A stretch of 64,000 bases of DNA from Halobellus sp. MBLA0158 (GTDB lineage: Archaea; Halobacteriota; Halobacteria; Halobacteriales; Haloferacaceae). The notes under the pieces are model-generated. The model made no database searches and was not told the origin of the DNA. It saw only the letters and a program-made list of their open reading frames with translations. A program made the position numbers and the translations under genes. The stretch covers positions 1,054,001 through 1,118,000 of the forward strand of contig NZ_JBGNYA010000001.1 in NCBI RefSeq assembly GCF_041477585.1, given 5' to 3'. Positions 15,040 to 23,406 of the stretch are shown piece by piece; the stretch's first letter is position 1; each line of letters opens with the position of its first letter.

Positions 15040-16389
15040 ATGGGACTGTTCGATCGACTGCGCGGGGAGGACCACCCGCGCGTCGCCTTCGTCGGTATCG
15101 ACGGCGTGCCGTTTAGTCTTCTCTCCGACAACCCGGACCGCTTTCCGAACTTCGCCGCCCTCGCCGAGGAGGGGAGCGCGGGCGCGATCGAGAGCATCGT
15201 TCCCCCCGAGTCCTCGGCGTGTTGGCCCTCCCTCACGACGGGCGTGAATCCCGGCGAGACGGGCGTCTACGGCTTCCAAGATAGGGAAAACGGCTCCTAC
15301 GACACCTACGTCCCGATGGGCCGGGACGTCCAGGCGACGCGGCTCTGGGACCGCGTCACCGACGCCGGCCGCCAGGCGAGCGTGCTGAACGTCCCCGTGA
15401 CGTTCCCGCCGCAGCGCAACGTCCAGCGGATGGTCTCGGGCTTCCTCTCGCCCGGCGTCGACAAGGCGGCCCTCCCCGACGAGTTCCGGGACGAACTCGA
15501 CGACCTGGGCTACCGGATCGACGTCAACGCCAAGCTCGGCCACGACGACGACAAGACGGAGTTCATCGAGAACGCCCACGAGACGCTCGACCGCCGCCAC
15601 GAGGCGTTCCAGAACGTCATCGGCGCCGACGACTGGGACCTCTTCTTCGGCGTGTTCATGACGACCGACCGGGTGAACCACTTCCTGTTCAAGGACTACG
15701 AGCGCGACGGCGAGAACAAGGAGGCGTTCCTGGAGTTCTACGAGAAGGTCGACGAGTACGTCGGCGAGATCCGCGCGTCGCTGCCGGACGACGTCACGCT
15801 CGTCGTCGCCTCCGACCACGGCTTCACCTCGCTCGACTACGAGGTCCACTGCAACGCCTGGCTCGAAGAGCAGGGCTGGCTCTCCTACGAGGACGACGAC
15901 CACGAGGAGCTCGGCGACATCGCCGACGACACCCGGGCGTACTCGCTGATCCCCGGCCGCTTCTACATCAACCTCGAAGGCCGCGAGCCCCGCGGGAGCG
16001 TCCCGCAGGACGACTACGAGGCGGTGCGCGCAGAACTCAAAGCCGAACTGGAGGAGCTTGAAGGCCCCGACGGCAAGAAGGTCGCAGACCGCGTCGTCGA
16101 GAAGGAAGACGCCTTCCGCGGCGACCACGACGACATCGCGCCGGACCTCGTCGTCGTCCCGAACCACGGCTTCGATCTCAAGTCCGGTTTCAAGGGCAGC
16201 GAGGAGGTCTTCGGCACCGGGCCACGGAACGGGATGCACAGCTTCGACAACGCGACGCTGTACGTCGACGACCCGGACGTCGAGATCAAGGACGCGGACC
16301 TCTACGACATCGCGCCGACGATCCTGGACCTGCTGGAGGTCGACTACGCCCGCACCGACCTCGACGGGGCGAGCCTCCTCAAGCAGTAA
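15040..16389 (+). CDS. Alkaline phosphatase-superfamily phosphodiesterase
   Basis: A 449-residue soluble enzyme of the type I phosphodiesterase/nucleotide pyrophosphatase group. Visible metal and nucleophile motifs are VGIDGVPFSLL, the Ser/Thr nucleophile region in SSACWPSLTTGVNPGETGVYGF, MTTDRVNHFLF, VASDHGF and NGMHSFDNA. Family members cleave phosphoesters of nucleotides, sugars or lipid head groups; the substrate is unknown. A TATA-like ACTTAT at about 15010-15015 lies near -28, so the message is probably leaderless. Confidence 0.87.
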   Translation: MGLFDRLRGEDHPRVAFVGIDGVPFSLLSDNPDRFPNFAALAEEGSAGAIESIVPPESSACWPSLTTGVNPGETGVYGFQDRENGSYDTYVPMGRDVQATRLWDRVTDAGRQASVLNVPVTFPPQRNVQRMVSGFLSPGVDKAALPDEFRDELDDLGYRIDVNAKLGHDDDKTEFIENAHETLDRRHEAFQNVIGADDWDLFFGVFMTTDRVNHFLFKDYERDGENKEAFLEFYEKVDEYVGEIRASLPDDVTLVVASDHGFTSLDYEVHCNAWLEEQGWLSYEDDDHEELGDIADDTRAYSLIPGRFYINLEGREPRGSVPQDDYEAVRAELKAELEELEGPDGKKVADRVVEKEDAFRGDHDDIAPDLVVVPNHGFDLKSGFKGSEEVFGTGPRNGMHSFDNATLYVDDPDVEIKDADLYDIAPTILDLLEVDYARTDLDGASLLKQ

Positions 16390-16431
16390 GTCGCCGTCGG
16401 ATCACCCGCAGAATACCCCGTTTTCCCGCGC

Positions 16432-17520
16432 TTACAGCAGGTCGTCCAGTTCGTCGTTCGTCCACTGCTCGGCCGGATCGGTCCGCTCGGCCGCCCCCTC
16501 GACGTCTTCCTCCTGGGCGTCTTTCGCCCGCTGGAGGAACGTCTCCAGGCGCTCGGAGCGCTCGACGCCGCCCAGGAGCACGAGCGTGGCGATCCGGTCG
16601 CTGGAGAGGGGGAAGTCCCCACCGCGGACCTGGAGGCTCCCCGTCTCCTCTTCGACCCACCGGCGCGCGCGCTCGACGCCCTTCCGCGGGATGGCGTCCT
16701 GGTCGCCGGCGACGATCAGGAGCGCGGCGTCGGCGTCGGTCGCGTCCGGCAGGCTCGATCCGGTGAGGAGGGCGCGCCGGGTCGTGCTCATCACGGCGTT
16801 GATGTTCTCCTCGGCGTCGGGGGCGGCCTCCGCCGAGGCGTAGCCGAGCGCGGCGATGCCGCCGGAGCGGAGCGTGTTGATGATCTCCGAGGAGTCGACG
16901 ACGCTCTCGGCGACGCCCTCGACGGCCTCGCCGGAGGCGAGAAGCAGGCCGACGCGCTGGGCGATCTCGTGATTGATCGAGTCGTAGCCCTCGGTGACGC
17001 TCTCGCCCACCGAGCGGAAGGCGTCGTTGTCGACGAGGAGGAGGGAGTCGGCCTCGCGCGCGAAGGTCTTCAGCGACCGGCCGGCGTTCACCTGGTACAT
17101 CGACCCCTCGTCCTTGCCGGGGAGGATGCCGAGGCCGTAGACGGGGACGTCGTAGATGCGCTTGAGTTCCCTCGTCAGGACCGGGGCGCCGCCGCTGCCG
17201 GTGCCGCCGCCGAGTCCCGCGACCACAAAGATGGACTCGGTCCCGGCGACCACGCGGCCGTCGAGCGCCGACAGCACCTCCTGTGTGTCGGACTGCATCA
17301 CCTCGGCGCCGAGTTCGTTGTCGCCGCCGACGCCGTGGCCCTTCACCCTGTCCTGGCCGATGAGGACGGTCTCGAAGGGCAGATCCTGGAGGTCGGTCTT
17401 GGCGGTGTTGACCGCGACCGCGCCGCGGACGGAGCCGAACCCCATCCGTTCGTCGTATTCGACCAGTTCGCGGGCGAGTTTCCCGCCGGCCTGGCCGACG
17501 CCGATCAGGACGGACTTCAT
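16432..17520 (-). CDS. cetZ: CetZ tubulin/FtsZ-like GTPase
   Basis: A 362-residue protein. It starts MKSVLIGVGQAGGKLARELVE, with NTAKTDLQDL after, and the tubulin GTP-binding signature GGGTGSG lies at 104-110. The CetZ family controls cell shape and motility-related morphology in haloarchaea rather than the division ring itself. The C-terminus ends in an acidic tail, WTNDELDDLL. Which paralogue it is cannot be decided here. It is divergent from the pilus-like cluster, with starts 124 bases apart, so regulatory DNA may be shared. Confidence 0.9.
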   Translation of the reverse strand: MKSVLIGVGQAGGKLARELVEYDERMGFGSVRGAVAVNTAKTDLQDLPFETVLIGQDRVKGHGVGGDNELGAEVMQSDTQEVLSALDGRVVAGTESIFVVAGLGGGTGSGGAPVLTRELKRIYDVPVYGLGILPGKDEGSMYQVNAGRSLKTFAREADSLLLVDNDAFRSVGESVTEGYDSINHEIAQRVGLLLASGEAVEGVAESVVDSSEIINTLRSGGIAALGYASAEAAPDAEENINAVMSTTRRALLTGSSLPDATDADAALLIVAGDQDAIPRKGVERARRWVEEETGSLQVRGGDFPLSSDRIATLVLLGGVERSERLETFLQRAKDAQEEDVEGAAERTDPAEQWTNDELDDLL

Positions 17521-17612
17521 ACTCGCCCCATCGGCGAGACGACCCTTCAACGTTCGCCTCCTGGAGCCGGTCGCCTCGTCAGCCGTCGCTCCCCCACGAC
17601 TCCCGCCCGACG

Positions 17613-17643
17613 GTTTATATCGGATACCGCACCCACCCGCGGT
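17613..17643 (+). promoter_or_regulatory. Pilus-like cluster promoter 1
   Basis: GTTTATAT begins exactly 31 bases before the ATG at 17644. The sequence next to the start is CCACCCGCGGT. The same TATA box, spacing and start-proximal block recur before 18649 and 22530. Confidence 0.65.
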
Positions 17644-18132
17644 ATGACGAGCGACTCCGACGGCGCGGACGACGGATCGACGCGGGACGCGAACGCGAAT
17701 AGCGGCACCGAAGACGCCCGAGAGCGAATCGACCGACTGGAACGCCGCGTCGCGTCTCTGGAGTCGGAACTCGACGCGGCCCGTGGGCTGCTCGGCGGCA
17801 TCGCGGCCGTCGACGAGTCGGTCGATCGCCGCGCGTCGATCGCGCTCGCCAAAGCCGAATCGCTCGAACGCGAGTTCGCCGCCGCCGAGCCCGGACTCGT
17901 CCGCGAGCGGCTTGCCGAGCCGTCGGACGGGGAGGCTCGGTCGGGTGGCGGGGCCTCGGAGAACGGGACGGCCCCGGCGGCGTCCACTCGCTCCGAGCGA
18001 CCGGTGGCCGACGAGGCTCGGCCGCCGGCGAACGCGAATCACTCGGCGGCATCGCCGTCCTCAGTGTCGGACGGACGTGACACCGACGCCGACGACGGCC
18101 TCGCGGCGAGGCTGCGCGGCGTGCTCCGGTGA
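17644..18132 (+). CDS. Coiled-coil protein of pilus-like cluster (DUF7310-like)
   Basis: A 162-residue protein with no signal or membrane segment. Residues ~25-60 form a coiled coil (RIDRLERRVASLESELDAA), continued by another helix with ALAKAESLEREF. The rest is disordered and Ser/Asp-rich, ending in a short basic helix LAARLRGVLR. It resembles the haloarchaeal family placed just before the secretion ATPase. It overlaps the next gene by 4 bases (GTGA). A cytosolic adaptor role is conceivable but unproven. Confidence 0.68.
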   Translation: MTSDSDGADDGSTRDANANSGTEDARERIDRLERRVASLESELDAARGLLGGIAAVDESVDRRASIALAKAESLEREFAAAEPGLVRERLAEPSDGEARSGGGASENGTAPAASTRSERPVADEARPPANANHSAASPSSVSDGRDTDADDGLAARLRGVLR

Positions 18133-18605
18133 TCCGGCTGGTCGTCGCCGCGGCGCTCGCGGTCGCGATGGTCGCGGCGGCAGCCCCGGCGGTCGAGGAC
18201 GCGCAGGCGACGCGGACGGCCGACACCGTCGAGGCGTTCGGCGATCGGCTGGACCGGGCCGGACGGTCGCTCGCGGCGACCAGCGATTCGGCCACCAGCG
18301 TCGATCTGGCGGCCACGCGCGGCGTCGCGTTCACGTACCCGGGGGCGTCGTGGACGACGGCGCGGCCCGCGTTCGTCGCCGTCGGCGGGCGCCCCGGCGG
18401 GTCCGGGAACCGCTCGGTGCTCGCCTACGCGCTGCCCTCGTCGCCGACGCGACTCCGCGCGCTCTCGCTACCGGTGCCCGTGCGGACGCCGACCGGCCCG
18501 GTCGTGTTCCGCGGACGCGGCCGGCAGACGGTCTCGCTCGCGCTCGTCGCCGGCGCAGACGGCGACGGGCCCGCGCTGGTGATCGGCCGCGGCGACGCCG
18601 CCTGA
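18129..18605 (+). CDS. Membrane-anchored protein of pilus-like cluster (DUF7311-like)
   Basis: A 158-residue protein with a GTG start inside the previous stop. The N-terminus, IRLVVAAALAVAMVAAAAPAVEDA, is a single hydrophobic helix followed by a probable extracytoplasmic domain rich in Ala, Thr and strand-forming residues. No prepilin peptidase site or cysteine is evident. Its position between the coiled-coil protein and the ATPase is the main clue to its role. Confidence 0.65.
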   Translation: MIRLVVAAALAVAMVAAAAPAVEDAQATRTADTVEAFGDRLDRAGRSLAATSDSATSVDLAATRGVAFTYPGASWTTARPAFVAVGGRPGGSGNRSVLAYALPSSPTRLRALSLPVPVRTPTGPVVFRGRGRQTVSLALVAGADGDGPALVIGRGDAA

Positions 18606-18617
18606 CGTCGCCCGACC

Positions 18618-18648
18618 GTTTATATACCGAGACGCGGCCACCCGCCGT
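18618..18648 (+). promoter_or_regulatory. Pilus-like cluster promoter 2
   Basis: GTTTATAT begins exactly 31 bases before the ATG at 18649. The stretch before the ATG reads GGCCACCCGCCGT, nearly the same as at promoters 1 and 3. Confidence 0.65.
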
Positions 18649-20703
18649 ATGTCGCGATACCTCGATTCGCTCCGCGCCGACGCCTTCGGTTCACTGCTCA
18701 CCGACGCCGCGGTCTCGGTCGGGCTGTCCGGTGGATCAGCAGAGGCCACATCTTCGGACGCCGACGCGGAGGCGGACTCGGAAGTCTGCCGGTGCTCGGT
18801 CGCCGTCGAGTCCCCCACCGGGCTGGGGCTCGCAGATCGGTGCGTGCTCGTCGTTGACGCCGACGACTGCCCCGGCCGCGGGCGACTCGAAGCCGGTCCC
18901 GCGTGTCGAGCCACCGTCGTCGACGCCCTCGTCGAGCGCGACGTCGACGCCGTTCGGACCCGACACGCAGGCCGCGAGCGCACGTACGTCGACGCGGCAC
19001 TGGCGCTGCTCGTCGCCGCCGGCCGCTTCGTCGAGCGCGCCGCCGTCCACGACGCCGACTTGGCCGACCGAGCCCGCCGTGATCCGCTCTCGGCGGCGCA
19101 CAGGGCCACCGGACGCGCGGGCGCAGTCGCCCGGATCGCCGCCGAGTGCGGCCTCGCCGAACTGGCCGCACGCGTCGGCGCCGAGGGAGCACCGCCGTCG
19201 GAGGCCGGCGAATCGGACGCCTACGAGCGGGCGCTGGATCCGTTCGTCGGCCCCACGATCTCCCGGACGCGGGTGTCTCGACGGCTCCTGCCGGGTGCGC
19301 GGGTCGTTTCGGAGCGATCGCTTCCGACCGGCGCGGTGGCACGTATCTGCGAAGCGCCTTCCGGGACGTACTACCATCTCACGCCCGCGACCGAGGGACT
19401 CGACGCCGACGCGACGGCGACACTTGCCACCGCCTACGACGTGCTCGCGAACGGCTCGGTCGGCGGCGGATCGCGGGCGCCGGGGCGGGCGGTCAGGCGC
19501 GTCGCGGGCGACGACGAGCCGATCGAGACGCTCTCGGCGGTGCTCGCGCGCCACACCCGCGGGCTCGGCGTCTTCGAGCACCTCTTCGCCGACGAGGCGG
19601 TCTCGGACGTCGTCGCCTCCGCGCCCGTGGTCGACGGCCCGGTCCGGGTCGTCGTCGACGGCGAGCGGTTCCCGACGAACGTCCACCTGACGCCCGGCGG
19701 CGCGGCCGCGCTCGCCTCGCGGTTCCGCCGGGAGAGCGGGCGGGCCTTCTCGCGGAGCTCGCCCGCGCTCGACGCCTCTGTCGTCGCCGAGACGGGGCGG
19801 CGGATACGCGTTGCCGGCGTGACCGCGCCAGCCAGCGACGGCGTCGGATTCGCGTTCCGCGTCCGCGACGACGAGCCCTGGACGCTCGGCCGACTCGTCG
19901 CCGCGGGATCGCTCTCTGCCCGCGCGGCGGCCTTCCTGTCGCTCGCAGTCGAGCGCGGCTCGGCGCTCATCGTCGCCGGCACCCGCGGCGCCGGGAAGAC
20001 GACCCTGCTCGGGGCGCTGCTGTGGGCGCTCCCGGCCGCGACGCGGCTCGTGACGATCGAGGATACGCCGGAGTTGCCGGTCGAATCCCTCCGCGAGCGC
20101 GGACGTGACGTGCAGGCGCTCCATACCGACGCGGTGCTGGGCGATGCGGCGAGCGAGGGGCGCTCCTCCGACGGATTCGCTCCGACGGACGCGCTCCGCG
20201 CGGCGCTCCGACTCGGCGACGGCGCGCTCGCCGTCGGCGAAGTCCGCGGCGAGGAGGCGGGCGCGCTCTACGAGGCGATGCGCGTCGGCGCTCAGGGCCA
20301 CGCGGTCTTAGGGACGATCCACGGCGACTCGGCGGCCGCCGTCCGCGAGCGCGTCGTCTCCGATCTGGGGGTGCCGCCCTCGTCGTTCGGCGCGACGGAC
20401 CTCGTCGTCACCTGCACCCGCGACGGCGACGCGCGACGGGTCTCCGCGATCGAGGCGGTCGAGACGCACGGCGGCGAGTCGTCGTTTCCCGCGCTCTTCG
20501 CGCGCGATGCGGGGCAACTCCGTCCCTCCGGTCGCATCGAGCGCGGCGAGAGCGCCGTCGTCGATCGGCTTCGATCACCGGGCGAGTCCTACGCCGAGTT
20601 CCTCGCGGCACTGGGGGCTCGGACGGCCCGGATCGATCGGCTCGCGACTACCGGGCTGACGCGGCCGGCGGATCTCGACGCCGAACGGAGCGAGACGCGA
20701 TGA
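18649..20703 (+). CDS. Type II/IV secretion-pilus ATPase
   Basis: A 684-residue protein. The N-terminal region holds five cysteines (47, 49, 65, 74, 86) that could bind zinc, then a helical domain. The motor domain starts near residue 290. Walker A is GTRGAGKTT (about 444-452), the Walker B region is ALAVGEVRGEEA, and the His box is GQGHAVLGTIHGDS in parts (about 550-560). Such ATPases power assembly of pilus or pseudopilus fibres. It overlaps the TadC-like gene by 4 bases. It is distinct from the archaellum FlaI and PilB3 contexts, as no archaellum genes are nearby. Confidence 0.88.
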   Translation: MSRYLDSLRADAFGSLLTDAAVSVGLSGGSAEATSSDADAEADSEVCRCSVAVESPTGLGLADRCVLVVDADDCPGRGRLEAGPACRATVVDALVERDVDAVRTRHAGRERTYVDAALALLVAAGRFVERAAVHDADLADRARRDPLSAAHRATGRAGAVARIAAECGLAELAARVGAEGAPPSEAGESDAYERALDPFVGPTISRTRVSRRLLPGARVVSERSLPTGAVARICEAPSGTYYHLTPATEGLDADATATLATAYDVLANGSVGGGSRAPGRAVRRVAGDDEPIETLSAVLARHTRGLGVFEHLFADEAVSDVVASAPVVDGPVRVVVDGERFPTNVHLTPGGAAALASRFRRESGRAFSRSSPALDASVVAETGRRIRVAGVTAPASDGVGFAFRVRDDEPWTLGRLVAAGSLSARAAAFLSLAVERGSALIVAGTRGAGKTTLLGALLWALPAATRLVTIEDTPELPVESLRERGRDVQALHTDAVLGDAASEGRSSDGFAPTDALRAALRLGDGALAVGEVRGEEAGALYEAMRVGAQGHAVLGTIHGDSAAAVRERVVSDLGVPPSSFGATDLVVTCTRDGDARRVSAIEAVETHGGESSFPALFARDAGQLRPSGRIERGESAVVDRLRSPGESYAEFLAALGARTARIDRLATTGLTRPADLDAERSETR

Positions 20704-22472
20704 CGAACGGCGCCGACGCGGTCGTCAGGGTGGCGCGGACGCTCGCCGGCTGGTATCCGGGCGACGTCGAGCCGACGCGGGAGCTGCACCGGTCCCTGGC
20801 ATTCGTCGAGAGCGACCTCGCCGGCGACACCGTCGTCCGCGCCGGCTACGTCCTCGCGCCCGTCGTCGTGGTCACCGTCTTCGCCGTCCTCGCGCTCGCG
20901 ATCCCCGGCCTGTCACTTCCCGCGGCGCTGCCGCTGGCGGCCGGGCTCGGACTGTGCGCTACCCACGTGGTCCATCGACTGCCCGTCGCGGCGGCGACGC
21001 TCCGCCGGACGCGCTCGCTCGGCGACGCGCCCGGCCTCGTCGCCCGCGCGGCGCTGCGGCTCCGGCTCGATCCGTCGCCCGAACGGGCCGCGCTGTTCGC
21101 CGCGCGGACGGGGGAGGGTCCGCTGGCGCGCAGCCTGGCCGCGCACGTCGAACGCACCCGCGCGGGGCCGACGTCGGGGCTCGGCGCGTTCGCGGCCGAG
21201 TGGCGGACGTGGTTCCCGGCGCTGGAGCGCTCGACGTCGCTGCTTTCGGCCGCGGTCGACGGTCCGACCGACGAGCGCGATCGCGCGCTCGACCGCGCGC
21301 TGGAGACGGTGCTCGACGGCACCCGCTCGGAGATGGCGGACTTCGCGGGCGCCGTTCGCGGGCCCGCGAGCGGCATCTACGCCTTCGGCGTCCTCCTGCC
21401 GCTCGCCCTGGTCGGCGTGCTTCCCGCCGCCAGCGCGGCCGGGATGTCGGTGCCGGCTGCCGCGTTCGTCCTCCTCTACGACGTCGCTCTCCCGGGCGGC
21501 CTGGTCGTCGCCGGCGCGTGGCTGCTCCTCCAGCGGCCGGTCGCGCTCGCGCCGGCGCGGGTGCTCGCGTCCCACCCCGACGTCCCCTCCGGTCCGATTC
21601 GCGGCGTGGCCGCGGGCGTCGCGTGCGCGGGAGCCGGCGCCGTCGTCGGTGGCTTCGTCGCCCCGTGGGCACCGCCGGTCGCGGCCGCCGGACTCGGCGT
21701 CGGCGGCGCGCTCGCCGTCCACTACCGACCTATGGCCGCGGTGAGAAAGCGGGTCCGACGGGCGGAAGCGGGGCTCGCGGACGCGACGGCGGTCGTCGGC
21801 CGGCGCGTCGGCGCCGGCGAGTCCGTCGAGACGGCCATCGAGTCGGCGGCGGAGGCGACCACCGGCCCGACGAGCGACCTCTTCGACGAGGCGGCCGGCG
21901 TGCAGCGACGGCTCCGCGTCGGCATCGACCGCGCGTTCCTGGGCGAACACGGCGCACTCGCGGACCTCCCGAGCCCGCGGGCCCGCGCGACGGCGACCCT
22001 GCTGGCCATCGCGGGGCGCGAGGGCCGTCCGGCCGGCCCGATGCTCGTGCGGCTCGCCGATCATCTCACCGAACTCCGGCGGGTCGAGGCCGATGCCCGC
22101 CGCGAGCTCGCGGCGATCACGGGGACGCTCACGCACACCGCGGCCCTCTTCGGCCCGCTCGTCGGCGGCGCGACCGTCGCGATGGCCGTCCAGATGGCCG
22201 CGGCGGAGACGGCCCGGCCCGTCGGATCGGCGGCCGCCGCGTCCTCCGCGTTCGGCGCCGCGTCGGAGTCCGCGACCGCGATCGCGCCCTCCCTCTTCGG
22301 GACGGCCGTCGGCGCGTACGTGCTCGTGCTCGCGGTCGTCCTGACCGTCGTCGCGACCGGGCTCGACCGCGGCCTCAATCGCTCGCTCGTCGGCTACCGC
22401 GTCGGTCTAGCGCTCTGCTCGGCGACCGCAGCGTACCTTGCGGCGTTCGTCGGCGCGTCCACGCTGTTCTGA
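20700..22472 (+). CDS. TadC/PilC-like platform membrane protein
   Basis: A 590-residue integral membrane protein. It has two T2SSF-type repeats: helical cytosolic segments at about residues 90-220 and 350-470, each followed by hydrophobic helices. Further membrane segments lie near 45-85, 225-280, 300-340 and 540-590. This is the usual layout of the inner-membrane platform on which the ATPase acts. Its ATG overlaps the ATPase stop (ATGA), giving a coupled pair, the core of any type IV pilus-like machine. Confidence 0.82.
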   Translation: MTNGADAVVRVARTLAGWYPGDVEPTRELHRSLAFVESDLAGDTVVRAGYVLAPVVVVTVFAVLALAIPGLSLPAALPLAAGLGLCATHVVHRLPVAAATLRRTRSLGDAPGLVARAALRLRLDPSPERAALFAARTGEGPLARSLAAHVERTRAGPTSGLGAFAAEWRTWFPALERSTSLLSAAVDGPTDERDRALDRALETVLDGTRSEMADFAGAVRGPASGIYAFGVLLPLALVGVLPAASAAGMSVPAAAFVLLYDVALPGGLVVAGAWLLLQRPVALAPARVLASHPDVPSGPIRGVAAGVACAGAGAVVGGFVAPWAPPVAAAGLGVGGALAVHYRPMAAVRKRVRRAEAGLADATAVVGRRVGAGESVETAIESAAEATTGPTSDLFDEAAGVQRRLRVGIDRAFLGEHGALADLPSPRARATATLLAIAGREGRPAGPMLVRLADHLTELRRVEADARRELAAITGTLTHTAALFGPLVGGATVAMAVQMAAAETARPVGSAAAASSAFGAASESATAIAPSLFGTAVGAYVLVLAVVLTVVATGLDRGLNRSLVGYRVGLALCSATAAYLAAFVGASTLF

Positions 22473-22498
22473 ATCCGCTTCCGAGTCCGGGCGTGAGG

Positions 22499-22529
22499 GT
22501 TTATATATCAAAACGGGGCCATCCGCGCT
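22499..22529 (+). promoter_or_regulatory. Pilus-like cluster promoter 3
   Basis: GTTTATAT begins exactly 31 bases before the ATG at 22530. GGCCATCCGCGCT precedes the ATG, matching promoters 1 and 2. It would start a third transcript covering the four small to large membrane proteins. Confidence 0.65.
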
Positions 22530-23009
22530 ATGTTCGACCTGACGCTGGACGCGTGGTACGGCTGGATCGGGCTGTCGCTGGCGAGCGTCGCGCTCTTCGG
22601 GGCGGTCGCCGGGCTCCCGACGGCGCCGCCGCCCGACGCGGGGGCCGTGGCGGCGACGATCGACCGGGTCGCGGGCGCGGAGTACGCCTCGACGGCCGAG
22701 CACCCACTCGACGCCGAGCAGATCCGGCTTGGTACACGCCGGATCGCGCTCCGTTCGGACGCCGGGACCGCGCACGCGACGCTCTCGTTCGGCCCGGTGA
22801 CGCCGGTCCCCGTGACCGATTCGCCGCTCCGGGACGTCCTCCACGGTATGCCCCCGGAGCGGGCGTTCGACTCGCCCGAGGCGTTCCGCCAGGCGGTCGT
22901 CGCCGCCCGTGCCAACGCGACCGACGCGCCGTGGCGCGAGGTCGACCGGACGCTGATCGCCCGCCGGACCACCTGGGAGGGAGTGGATGTCGTCCTCGTC
23001 GACGCGTGA
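22530..23009 (+). CDS. Pilus-like cluster membrane protein (DUF7283-like)
   Basis: A 159-residue protein. One membrane helix lies near the N-terminus (about residues 12-31, WIGLSLASVALFGAVAGL), followed by an extracytoplasmic domain of ~125 residues with paired strands. The layout resembles a pseudopilin or minor pilin, but no canonical charged prepilin cleavage site precedes the helix. It overlaps the next gene by 23 bases in another frame. Confidence 0.65.
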   Translation: MFDLTLDAWYGWIGLSLASVALFGAVAGLPTAPPPDAGAVAATIDRVAGAEYASTAEHPLDAEQIRLGTRRIALRSDAGTAHATLSFGPVTPVPVTDSPLRDVLHGMPPERAFDSPEAFRQAVVAARANATDAPWREVDRTLIARRTTWEGVDVVLVDA

Positions 23010-23406
23010 GGGCGGCGCGGACGCGCGGGCGCAGACGACGCCGATCGTCGCCCTGATAGCGCTCTTCGCGGTCTGTTCCGGCGTCTCGCTGTACGCGAGC
23101 GCGCTGACGGCAGCGACGCCCTCCGAGACGACCAACGCTTTGGCCGAGCCGACGCTGGACCGCGTCCACGACGCCGTGAGCACTGGCGGAGTCGTCGACC
23201 CGTTCGCGCTGCCGCGGGCCGCCGGCGTCGCTCCCGACGGCTACCGCGTCGCCGTCGAAGTGACGACCGACCGGGGCCGCTTCGGCTCCGGCAGCCCGCC
23301 GCCGCGGGGAGGAGTCGACGTCGACCGGGCGAGCCGTCCGGCGAGCGTCGATGTCGGGACCGGCGATGTCGTGTGGGGGCGGCTGACGGTCTGGGTGTGG
23401 CGATGA
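22987..23406 (+). CDS. Pilin-like protein (DUF7285-like)
   Basis: A 139-residue protein. The N-terminus has a short hydrophilic stretch, then RAQTTPIVALIALFAVCSGVSLYA in parts, a charged residue followed by a hydrophobic helix. This recalls archaeal pilins, where a short leader is cleaved before a Q-containing hydrophobic segment. The remaining ~100 residues form a small extracytoplasmic domain. It begins within the previous gene and its stop overlaps the next ATG (ATGA), so expression is tightly coupled. Confidence 0.65.
   Translation: MSSSSTREGGADARAQTTPIVALIALFAVCSGVSLYASALTAATPSETTNALAEPTLDRVHDAVSTGGVVDPFALPRAAGVAPDGYRVAVEVTTDRGRFGSGSPPPRGGVDVDRASRPASVDVGTGDVVWGRLTVWVWR

Noticed and set aside
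14869-16239. N-terminal extension of the DUF5788 frame
   Set aside because: It is the antisense of the phosphodiesterase gene; the GTG at 14868 gives the family-size protein.
18736-20301. 521-codon antisense frame in the secretion ATPase
   Set aside because: Antisense to a clear ATPase with Walker motifs; composition is that of a shadow frame.
20954-23056. 700-codon frame in the TadC region
   Set aside because: Almost entirely Arg/Gly/Ala, out of frame with the membrane protein that shows clear helices.
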